Notes under the pieces: model-generated | Told to the model about the DNA's origin: nothing | Database searches by the model: none | The model's input: only the letters and a program-made list of their open reading frames with translations | Shown: one piece after another, positions 48,714 through 56,251 of the stretch | How positions within the stretch are numbered: the stretch's first letter is position 1 | How the letters are laid out: the number at the start of each line of letters is the position of its first letter | Translations under genes and position numbers: made by a program | Source: Streptomyces sp. CHD11 | Lineage (GTDB): Bacteria > Actinomycetota > Actinomycetes > Streptomycetales > Streptomycetaceae | Length of the DNA: 64,000 nt | Direction of reading: 5' to 3' | Assembly (NCBI RefSeq): GCF_018638295.1 | Contig: NZ_JABTTS010000009.1 | Span: 96,623-160,622 of the forward strand

Positions 48714-49775
48714 CTAGCGCAGCCGGGGCTGGATCGTGTCGATGAATATGGACTGCTTCAGCTCCGCCGTCAGGTGGCAGGCCGACGCGCGGCCTTCGCC
48801 GAGCGGCGGGCGCTCGGTGCTGCAACGGTCGCCCGCCACCTTGCCCGTGAACTCACAGCGCGGGTGGAAGGGGCAGCCGGACGGCGGGTTCAGCAGGCTG
48901 GGCGGGGACCCGGGGATCGGGTTGAGCGCCTGCGAGGTGTCGCCGCCGAGGCGCGGCATCGAGCTGAGCAGACCCCAGGTGTAGGGGTGCTTCGGCTGAC
49001 GGAGCACCTCGCGGACGCTGCCCCGCTCCACGGCCCGGCCGGAGTACATCACCAGCAGGTCGTCGGCCATGTTGGAGATGACGCCGAGGTCGTGGGTGAT
49101 GAAGATGATCGCCGAGCCGAACTCCTGCTGGAGATCCTTGAGCAGGTCGAGGATCTGTGCCTGGACCGTCACGTCGAGGGCCGTCGTCGGCTCGTCGGCG
49201 ATCAGCAGGTCCGGGTCGCAGACCAGCGCCATGGCGATCATCGCGCGCTGACGCATACCGCCGGAGAACTGGTGCGGGTAGTCGTCCACCCGGGTTTTCG
49301 GCTGCGGGATGCCGACCTTGGTCAGCATCTCGATCGCCCGTGCCCGCGCCTCCTTCTTGGAGGCGCCGGTGTGCTTCATGTACGGCTCGGCGATCTGCCG
49401 GCCCACCGTGTAGTACGGCGAGAGCGCCGTCAGCGGGTCCTGGAAGATCATCGCGACCTTGTTGCCGCGGAGCTTCTCCATCTCCTTCTCGGAGGCGGTG
49501 ACCAGGTCCTTCCCCTCGAGGATGATCTCGCCCTCGACGGTGCTGCTCTTGGGGTTGTGCAGGCCGAGCACCGTCAGGTTGGTGACGGACTTGCCGGAGC
49601 CCGACTCGCCCACGATACCGAGGGTCTTGCCGCGCTCGACGTCGAAGGACAGCCCGTCGACCGCCTTGACGATGCCGTCCTCGGTGGAGAACCGCACCCG
49701 CAGGTCGCGGACCGAGAGGAAGGAATCCGGCCCGGTCGGGGCCTTCTCGCCTTCGGTCTTGGTCAGAGTGGTCAC
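48714..49775 (-). CDS. bldKD: BldKD, oligopeptide ABC transporter ATPase
   Basis: A 353-aa ATPase with Walker A GESGSGKS (56-63), Q-loop [13 protein letters not shown], signature [10 protein letters not shown], Walker [14 protein letters not shown]-loop THDLGVI and the C-terminal [11 protein letters not shown] cysteine pair. It is the DppD-type partner of BldKE. GTG 49775 starts [10 protein letters not shown], 9 bp after the permease stop. Tight spacing with bldKC and bldKE indicates one transcript. Confidence 0.93.
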   Translation of the reverse strand: MTTLTKTEGEKAPTGPDSFLSVRDLRVRFSTEDGIVKAVDGLSFDVERGKTLGIVGESGSGKSVTNLTVLGLHNPKSSTVEGEIILEGKDLVTASEKEMEKLRGNKVAMIFQDPLTALSPYYTVGRQIAEPYMKHTGASKKEARARAIEMLTKVGIPQPKTRVDDYPHQFSGGMRQRAMIAMALVCDPDLLIADEPTTALDVTVQAQILDLLKDLQQEFGSAIIFITHDLGVISNMADDLLVMYSGRAVERGSVREVLRQPKHPYTWGLLSSMPRLGGDTSQALNPIPGSPPSLLNPPSGCPFHPRCEFTGKVAGDRCSTERPPLGEGRASACHLTAELKQSIFIDTIQPRLR

Positions 49776-49784
49776 GGTGTTCTC

Positions 49785-50762
49785 CTAGCTGAGCCGCACG
49801 CGCGGGTCGATGTACGCGTAGGCGAGGTCGACGAGGATGTTCAGAAGCAGGATGAAGAACGCCCCGAACAGCATGACGCCCATGGTCACCGGCAGGTCCT
49901 TCGTCAGCGAGGAGTCCACCGCGAGACGGCCGATGCCGGCCAGGTCGAACGTGAACTCCGTGACCACCGCTCCGGAGAGCAGTGCGCTGAGGTCCATACC
50001 CAGGATAGTGACGATCGGAATCAGCGAGCCACGCCAGGCATAGCGGAAGAAGACGTACCGCTGACGCATGCCCTTGGCGCGCGCGGTGCGGACGTGCTCC
50101 TCCTGCAGTTGCTCGATCATGGTCGAGCGCGACATACGGGTGTACTGGGCGGTGAAGATGGTGGCCATCACGACCCACGGGATGAGCAGGCCCAGCGCCC
50201 AGCTGGCCGGATTGTCGGTGAACTCGTGGTACTTGGGGAATTCCAGGATGCCCGAGCTGTAGACGAAGATGCCGAGGATGATCGGGCCGAGCAGGTAGAT
50301 CTGGAACGAGCTGAGCACGATCGAGGCGCCGGAGACGAGCTTGTCGACCACCGTGCCGCGCTTCCAGGCGGCGAGCATACCCGAGCCGAGACCCAGGATC
50401 AGGAAGATCACCAGGCCGCCGACGGTCAGCGACAGCGTCAGCGGGAAGCGGTCGATGATGGAGTCCCAGACGAACTCGTTGGTGTCGAAGGACTGCCCGA
50501 GGCAGGGCGCGGCGCAGTGTCCCGTCGAGAAGTCACGGCCGGCCACGATGCCCGACATGAACTCCCAGAACTGGGTGGTGATCGGTTTGTCCAGGCCCAG
50601 GTTCTCCCGGATCACCGCGAGGTTCTCGGGCGAGCAGTTCTTGCCGCAGGACAGCGCAGCGAAGTCCTGTGGAACCGTATAGAACAGGAAGAACGTGAAG
50701 GCGCCGATCAGGAACAAGATGACGACGGCGCCGATCAGCCTGCGGATGAGGAACTGAAGCAT
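49785..50762 (-). CDS. bldKC: BldKC, oligopeptide ABC transporter permease
   Basis: A 325-aa DppB-type permease with six helices, beginning LQFLIRRLIGAVVILFLIGAF and ending DLAYAYIDPRVRLS. The first external loop contains SCGKNCSPEN, a potential disulfide, and a second Cys pair (GHCAAPCLGQS) follows. The EAA loop is ARAKGMRQRYVFFRYAWRGS (about 225-245). It forms the pore with BldKA. A stem-loop at 50812-50849 separates it from bldKB, while bldKC, bldKD and bldKE are spaced by 15 bp or less. Confidence 0.93.
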   Translation of the reverse strand: MLQFLIRRLIGAVVILFLIGAFTFFLFYTVPQDFAALSCGKNCSPENLAVIRENLGLDKPITTQFWEFMSGIVAGRDFSTGHCAAPCLGQSFDTNEFVWDSIIDRFPLTLSLTVGGLVIFLILGLGSGMLAAWKRGTVVDKLVSGASIVLSSFQIYLLGPIILGIFVYSSGILEFPKYHEFTDNPASWALGLLIPWVVMATIFTAQYTRMSRSTMIEQLQEEHVRTARAKGMRQRYVFFRYAWRGSLIPIVTILGMDLSALLSGAVVTEFTFDLAGIGRLAVDSSLTKDLPVTMGVMLFGAFFILLLNILVDLAYAYIDPRVRLS

Positions 50763-50811
50763 GGCGGGTGAATGCTCTCTTCGAAACGCGGCGGCAGGGA
50801 GGGGGTACCGT

Positions 50812-50849
50812 CCGCGGGGGTGCGCTCCGCCTGGCGCACACCCCCGCGG
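50812..50849 (-). promoter_or_regulatory. Stem-loop between bldKB and bldKC
   Basis: CCGCGGGGGTGCGC (50812-50825) pairs with GCGCACACCCCCGCGG (50834-50849), 8-nt loop and a 2-nt bulge. It is just after the bldKB stop within the operon, so it probably acts as an attenuator or RNA stabiliser that raises binding-protein mRNA over the downstream genes. Confidence 0.65.
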
Positions 50850-50866
50850 TCAGCCGAGCTGACGGG

Positions 50867-52675
50867 TTACGGCTGCTTCAGGTACACGTCGTTGATGTCG
50901 ATGTAGCTCGACCTCGTGCTGTACCGGGCGCCACCGATGTTCGAACCGTAGAGCTGGATCTGCTTCGAGAAGTAGACCGGGGCGGCCGGGTTGATCTCCT
51001 CCACGATGCGGTGGTGAGCCTTCTCCCAGGTCTTGGCGGCCTCCTCGGGCTCCTGCTCCAGGGCCTGGTTGATGAGGTCGTTGACCTGCTTGTCGTTGAT
51101 GTGCGAGTAGTTGGACGCACCGTCCTGGATCAGCTGGCCGTCGTAGACGGGGGTGATGACCGTGGACGGCGACGGCCAGTCCTGGCCCCAGCCGGTCATG
51201 TAGATGTCGTACGGGTTGTCCAGCTTGCCGACCTGCTCGTAGAAGCTGGCCCGGTCGATCTCCTTGGCCTGGACGTCGAAGCCGATCTTCGCCAGGGCGT
51301 CCTTGATGATGACCTGCTGGGCCTGGCCGCGCGGCGTGTTGGAGTAGGCGTAGGTGAGCTTCGTGCCCTCCTCGACACCCGCCTCCTTCAGCAGCTCCTT
51401 GGCCTTCTCGATGTCACCGTTGGGCTTCTTCAGCTTGCCGAACGGGTCGTAGGTCGGGTCGAAGTTCGGCAGGGTCGGGGCGAGCAGACCACCGGCGACC
51501 TCACCGCCGTAGCGGCCACCGTCGGCCTGGACCATGGACTGGTTCGGGATGGCGTAGGTGATCGCGTCGCGGACCTTCTTGTCCTTGACCTGGTCCCGGT
51601 CCAGGTTGAAGTTCAGCTGCCACACGTAGGGCTGGTAGCCCTGGATGGTGCGCTTCTTGGCGTTCGCGTCACCGATGACCGCGGACATCTGCGCCGGGTC
51701 CACCGAGTCGGTGAACTGGATCGCGTTCTTGGCGTCACCCTGGTCCGCCATCAGACGCTTGGTCTGGCTGGGCTGCGAGACGGTGCTGCTGAAGTTGTAA
51801 CCGTCGACGTACTGGTGACGCACCGCGTCCGTCTTCGGGTCCCACTTGTCGTTCTTGACCAGCTTCATCGACTTGCCCGGCTTGTACTCGGCGATCTTGT
51901 AGGGGCCGAGCGCGGCGGGGGCCTTGTCGTACTTCTCCTTCGTGTCCCGCTTCTCGGGCACGATGGCGTAGCCGGCCATGGCCAGGGCCTGCGGGAGGTC
52001 CGGGCGCGGCTTGTCGAAGTGGAAGACGACCGTCTTGGCGTCCGGGGTCTCCAGGACGGTGTCCGGCAGGTGCTTGCCCTTGTAGGGGCCGTCCGGCAGC
52101 GCCTTGCGGTAGTCGTTGCCCGAGAGCCAGGACTGGACGAAGGTCGGACCGTCGAAGATGACCTTCGAGTACAGACGCTCGATGGAGTGGCGGACGTCGG
52201 CCGAGGTGATGGCGTTGCCCTGCTCGTCCGTCACGCCGTCCTTGAGCGTGAACGTCCAGGTCTTGCCGTCGTCGGAGGGCGTGCCGGAGTCGGTGGCGAT
52301 GTCACCGACGACGGTCAGGTTGCCCTCCTCGTCCTCCTGGTAGTTCGTCAGACCGCGGTGCACCAGGTTCGCGAACTGGCCGGCGTCGCTCACGTAGATC
52401 TGACCCGGGTCCATGTGGGACAGGTCCGACTGCATGTAGACGTTGATGAAGCCGCCGGGCTTGGCGCCGGCGACCTCTTCGGCCGGGCCCGTGGAGGCGG
52501 CGGCGTCACCGTAGGCAACAGGGTCCTGCTGCTTGGCGGCGTCCTTCTGGTTCTGCGAGTCGTCCTTGCCCTTACCGCTCCCACCGTTGTCGCCGGAGCA
52601 GCCGGTCAGCGCCAGTGAGCCGGCCACGATGGCGACTGCGATGGCACGCGCGGTACGCGTTCTGATGGGCTTCAT
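50867..52675 (-). CDS. bldKB: BldKB, oligopeptide-binding lipoprotein
   Basis: A 602-aa SBP family 5 lipoprotein, the receptor of the BldK importer. MKPIRTRTARAIAVA leads to the lipobox LALTGC (about residues 21-26), then a flexible Asp/Lys/Gln-rich tether of about 30 residues (GKGKDDSQNQKDAAKQQD). Family motifs include GQFANLVHRGLTNY, GNAITSADVRHSIERL, ALGPYKIAEY and VRDAITYAIPNQ. ATG 52675 starts the signal directly; a GTG 11 codons upstream is possible. It is the most Lys- and Asn-rich protein here and codon use is typical of highly expressed genes. Confidence 0.95.
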   Translation of the reverse strand: MKPIRTRTARAIAVAIVAGSLALTGCSGDNGGSGKGKDDSQNQKDAAKQQDPVAYGDAAASTGPAEEVAGAKPGGFINVYMQSDLSHMDPGQIYVSDAGQFANLVHRGLTNYQEDEEGNLTVVGDIATDSGTPSDDGKTWTFTLKDGVTDEQGNAITSADVRHSIERLYSKVIFDGPTFVQSWLSGNDYRKALPDGPYKGKHLPDTVLETPDAKTVVFHFDKPRPDLPQALAMAGYAIVPEKRDTKEKYDKAPAALGPYKIAEYKPGKSMKLVKNDKWDPKTDAVRHQYVDGYNFSSTVSQPSQTKRLMADQGDAKNAIQFTDSVDPAQMSAVIGDANAKKRTIQGYQPYVWQLNFNLDRDQVKDKKVRDAITYAIPNQSMVQADGGRYGGEVAGGLLAPTLPNFDPTYDPFGKLKKPNGDIEKAKELLKEAGVEEGTKLTYAYSNTPRGQAQQVIIKDALAKIGFDVQAKEIDRASFYEQVGKLDNPYDIYMTGWGQDWPSPSTVITPVYDGQLIQDGASNYSHINDKQVNDLINQALEQEPEEAAKTWEKAHHRIVEEINPAAPVYFSKQIQLYGSNIGGARYSTRSSYIDINDVYLKQP

Positions 52676-52774
52676 GATGCGGATGCACCTACCTGTCTTG
52701 TTGTCCACGAGTGCTGCCTGACGGTCCGGAAGCCCGGCACGGGGGCGGCAGCTCCCCCACCCACCAATGGACGT

Positions 52775-53821
52775 TTACCGTCCGGTCTTGGGGTCGAATG
52801 CGTCCCGGACGGAGTCGCCGAGAAGGTTGAAGGCGAGAACGAAGATCACCAGCGCCGCGCCGGGGAAGAGCAGGAACATCGGATCCTGCTCGTACACCTC
52901 GGTGCCGGTCTTGAACATGCGGCCCCAGTCCGGTGTCGGCTCCGTGAAGCCGACCCCGATGAACGAGAGGAAGGCGATGGTGAGGATCGTGCTCGGCAGG
53001 ATGTAGGTGGCCTGCACCAGGATCGGTGTGACGATGTTCGGCAGGATCTCCTTGCGCACGATACGCGCGGGAGGGGCACCGGACACCTTCGCGGCCTCCA
53101 CGAACTCCCGGTCCGCCAGGGACAGTACGGAACTGCGCACCAGGCGGGACAGGCCCATCCAGCCGAGGAACCACATCACCAGGATGATCGCCACGGCCCG
53201 CAGGTAGGTGGGGGTCTCGTCCTGCGGGTCGACGAACATCGCGGTCACGACCGGCATGAAGGCGATGAAGAACAGCTGCTGCGGGAAACCGAGGAAGAAG
53301 TCCGTGATCCGGCCGAGCCAGTAGTCGACACGACCGCCGAAGTAGCCGCCGATCATGCCGATGATCACGCCCGTGATCACGCTGAGCAGCGAGACCGCCA
53401 CCGCCATGTACAGCGAGGTGCGCATCCCGTAGAGCAGCATCGTGAACACGTCACGACCCAGCTTCGGCTCCACGCCGAACCAGAAGTCGCCCGAGATGCC
53501 GCCGTAGGCACCGGTCGGCATGGCGAAGTCGTCCAGGAGGAACGGGTACTCCGGCTCCTGGGCGTACAGCGTGTAAGGGTCCTTGCCGTACAGGTTCGCG
53601 ATGAGCGGGGCACAGAGGGCCACCACGAAGAAGAAAATCACTACGCACGCGGAGACGACCCCGGTACGGTCGCGCTTGAAGCGCTGCCACATCAACTGGC
53701 CGGGGGAACGACCCTCGGGCTGCTTCTCACCCTTGGCGACCGTGATTTCGGTGGTCGCTGCGAGTTCGGGGTCCAAGACAGCCGCGGACCCGGAGTCCTC
53801 GGCCTTGATTGGACTGGTCAT
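52775..53821 (-). CDS. bldKA: BldKA, oligopeptide ABC transporter permease
   Basis: A 348-aa DppC-type permease, first gene of bldK. A 55-residue cytoplasmic N-tail precedes helix 1 (about 57-77, VVIFFFVVALCAPLIANLYG), an extracytoplasmic loop of about 60 residues and five more helices. The EAA loop is AAKVSGAPPARIVRKEILPNIV (about 240-262, in parts) and the end DSVRDAFDPKTGR is typical. ATG 53821 begins MTSPIKAEDS. Upstream lies the AT-rich, repeat-bearing 443-bp region that must hold the operon promoter. Confidence 0.94.
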   Translation of the reverse strand: MTSPIKAEDSGSAAVLDPELAATTEITVAKGEKQPEGRSPGQLMWQRFKRDRTGVVSACVVIFFFVVALCAPLIANLYGKDPYTLYAQEPEYPFLLDDFAMPTGAYGGISGDFWFGVEPKLGRDVFTMLLYGMRTSLYMAVAVSLLSVITGVIIGMIGGYFGGRVDYWLGRITDFFLGFPQQLFFIAFMPVVTAMFVDPQDETPTYLRAVAIILVMWFLGWMGLSRLVRSSVLSLADREFVEAAKVSGAPPARIVRKEILPNIVTPILVQATYILPSTILTIAFLSFIGVGFTEPTPDWGRMFKTGTEVYEQDPMFLLFPGAALVIFVLAFNLLGDSVRDAFDPKTGR

Positions 53822-54264
53822 CGTGTTCGTCCCCCGGGGGGTTGGAGAGTTGAGCGCAGCACAGATACCGGCAGGTTCTGTGGTTTGGGGGAACTTTCGC
53901 CAAGAGTGTCAACGCGCGTCAAGGGCGGAAGGCATAGGGATCTCCCTAGCGTTCATATTTTGAGCAAAAATTGCAAAGATTGACACCTACGCGCGCTTGA
54001 CACCGCTCAACTGAATTCGGCATTTCGGACATATAGGTGCACCTTTTTGTTTACATGTCCGAAACGCGTTTCTCTGCACACCGATATGCGAACGTGACTT
54101 CCCGCTTCCCGGAAGCCACCGCCCGCTCACGGGCGCGCGACGACGGACCTCGCGCCGGGCCCGTACCATGGGGGTGAGGCCGTGGCGTGTATCAGCCCGG
54201 CAGGGCCCGCACACCACACACGCTCGTGCAGGGCATTCCACAGCACTCCGGGAGTACGCCTTTT
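53822..54264. promoter_or_regulatory. AT-rich 443-bp bldKA/typA regulatory region
   Basis: Divergent between bldKA (minus) and typA (plus), with a core from about 53925 to 54080 far richer in A+T than the window. It holds two TTGACACC direct repeats 17 bp apart (53980 and 53997), a minus-strand TTGACA (53912-53907) close to bldKA without a matching -10, the long inverted repeat and inner palindrome listed separately, and a TACCAT box at 54165-54170 on the typA side. I see no gene. Confidence 0.6.
54023..54064. promoter_or_regulatory. Long inverted repeat around palindrome AGGTGCACCT
   Basis: TTTCGGACAT (54023-54032) is perfectly inverted at 54055-54064 (ATGTCCGAAA), 22 bp apart. Inside, AGGTGCACCT (54035-54044) is itself a perfect palindrome. 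The layout looks like an operator array for a developmental regulator controlling bldK. Confidence 0.55.
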
Positions 54265-56181
54265 ATGGCTCCGTCCGCAACACGTCACGACATCCGCAAC
54301 GTCGCCATCGTCGCTCACGTCGACCACGGCAAGACCACCATCGTCGACGGCATGCTCAAGCAGGCCGGCGCCTTCGCCGCCCACCAGCTCGACTCGGTCG
54401 ACGACCGCATGATGGACTCGAACGACCTGGAGCGTGAGAAGGGCATCACGATCCTCGCCAAGAACACGGCGGTGAAGTACCACCCCAAGGACGGCGGGGA
54501 GCCCATCACGATCAACATCATCGACACCCCCGGCCACGCCGACTTCGGCGGTGAGGTCGAGCGCGGCCTGTCGATGGTCGACGGTGTGGTGCTGCTGGTG
54601 GACGCCTCCGAGGGCCCCCTCCCGCAGACCCGCTTCGTGCTGCGCAAGGCGCTGCAGCAGAAGCTGCCGATCATTCTCTGCATCAACAAGACGGACCGTC
54701 CGGACGCCCGGATCGACGAGGTCGTCAACGAGACCTACGACCTCTTCCTCGACCTGGACGCCGACGAGGAGCAGATCGAGTTCCCGATCGTCTACGCCTG
54801 CGGCCGGGACGGTGTCGCCTCCCTGACCAAGCCGGACGACGGCACGGTCCCCTCCGACTCCACCAGCCTGCAGCCGTTCTTCTCGACGATCCTGGACTAC
54901 ATCCCGGCGCCGACCTACTCCGAGGACGCCCCGCTCCAGGCCCATGTCACCAACCTCGACGCCGACAACTTCCTCGGCCGTATCGCCCTGCTCCGCGTCC
55001 ACCAGGGCGAGCTGAAGAAGGGGCAGACCGTCGCCTGGATGAAGCGCGACGGCACCGTCGCCAACGTGCGCATCTCCGAGCTGATGATGACCGAGGCGCT
55101 CACCCGCAAGCCCGCCGAGAAGGCCGGCCCCGGTGACATCTGCGCCGTGGCCGGTATCCCGGACATCATGATCGGCGAGACCCTGGCCGACCCGGAGAAC
55201 CCGATCCCGCTGCCGCTGATCACGGTGGACGAGCCGGCCATCTCCATGACCATCGGCACCAACACCTCCCCGCTGGTCGGGCGCGGCGGCACCGGCAAGG
55301 GCGCGAGCAACAAGGCGGCCGTCAAGGACCGCAAGGTCACCGCCCGCCAGGTCAAGGACCGCCTGGACCGCGAGCTGATCGGCAACGTCTCGCTCCGCGT
55401 CCTCGACACCGAGCGCCCCGACGCCTGGGAGGTGCAGGGCCGCGGCGAGCTGGCGCTGGCCATCCTGGTCGAGCAGATGCGCCGTGAGGGCTTCGAGCTC
55501 ACCATCGGCAAGCCGCAGGTGGTCACCAAGGACGTCGACGGCAAGGTCTACGAGCCGGTCGAGCGCATGACCATCGACGTCCCCGAGGAGCACATGGGCG
55601 CGGTCACGCAGCTCATGGGTGTCCGCAAGGGCCGGATGGACAACATGTCCAACCATGGCTCCGGCTGGGTCCGCATGGAGTTCGTGGTGCCCTCCCGCGG
55701 TCTGATCGGCTTCCGTACGGAGTTCCTGACCCAGACCCGCGGCACGGGCATCGGCCACTCCATCCACGAGGGCCACGAGCCCTGGTTCGGGACGCTGACC
55801 ACGCGTAACAACGGCTCGCTGGTCGCCGACCGCGCCGGTGCGGTCACCGCCTTCGCGATGACCAACCTCCAGGAGCGCGGGGTGCTGTTCACCGAGCCCG
55901 GCACCGAGGTGTACGAGGGCATGATCGTCGGCGAGAACTCGCGCGCCGACGACATGGACGTCAACATCACCAAGGAGAAGAAGCTCACCAACATGCGGTC
56001 GTCCTCGGCCGACTCGTTCGAGGCGATCGTCCCGCCGCGCAAGCTGTCGCTGGAGCAGTCCCTGGAATTCTGCCGCGACGACGAGTGCGTGGAGGTCACC
56101 CCGGAGGCCGTGCGCATCCGCAAGGTGAACCTGGACGCCCGCGAGCGCGCCCGCGCCACCAGCCGCGCCAAGCACGGCTGA
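54265..56181 (+). CDS. typA: Translational GTPase TypA/BipA
   Basis: A 638-aa ribosome-associated GTPase of the BipA/TypA family. G1 AHVDHGKT (17-24), G2 around EREKGITI, G3 DTPGHADFGGEVER, G4 NKTDRPDAR and the later domain III/V elements (GRGELALAILVEQMRREGFE; GRMDNMSNHGSGWVRMEF) with the BipA-specific C-terminal domain (GLIGFRTEFLTQTRGTG). It affects ribosome assembly and stress adaptation. ATG 54265 (MAPSATRHDIRNVAI) follows GGGAG at about 10 nt; a longer GTG start at 54187 lacks similarity. A terminator follows. Confidence 0.95.
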   Translation: MAPSATRHDIRNVAIVAHVDHGKTTIVDGMLKQAGAFAAHQLDSVDDRMMDSNDLEREKGITILAKNTAVKYHPKDGGEPITINIIDTPGHADFGGEVERGLSMVDGVVLLVDASEGPLPQTRFVLRKALQQKLPIILCINKTDRPDARIDEVVNETYDLFLDLDADEEQIEFPIVYACGRDGVASLTKPDDGTVPSDSTSLQPFFSTILDYIPAPTYSEDAPLQAHVTNLDADNFLGRIALLRVHQGELKKGQTVAWMKRDGTVANVRISELMMTEALTRKPAEKAGPGDICAVAGIPDIMIGETLADPENPIPLPLITVDEPAISMTIGTNTSPLVGRGGTGKGASNKAAVKDRKVTARQVKDRLDRELIGNVSLRVLDTERPDAWEVQGRGELALAILVEQMRREGFELTIGKPQVVTKDVDGKVYEPVERMTIDVPEEHMGAVTQLMGVRKGRMDNMSNHGSGWVRMEFVVPSRGLIGFRTEFLTQTRGTGIGHSIHEGHEPWFGTLTTRNNGSLVADRAGAVTAFAMTNLQERGVLFTEPGTEVYEGMIVGENSRADDMDVNITKEKKLTNMRSSSADSFEAIVPPRKLSLEQSLEFCRDDECVEVTPEAVRIRKVNLDARERARATSRAKHG

Positions 56182-56198
56182 CCCCTCCGGGTACGGAC

Positions 56199-56239
56199 AC
56201 GGAAGCGGCCCGCCCCGTCACGGGGCGGGCCGCTTCCGT
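56199..56239. terminator. Bidirectional hairpin terminator
   Basis: A perfect 19-bp stem (56199-56217 with 56221-56239), loop TCA, between the convergent typA and orphan binding-protein genes. Confidence 0.92.
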
Positions 56240-56251
56240 CTGCCCGAGGCG

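Noticed and set aside
53905..53960. Sigma-BldN promoter for bldK (CGTTGA on the minus strand)
   Set aside because: The CGTAAC-like -35 expected 16-17 nt upstream is absent.
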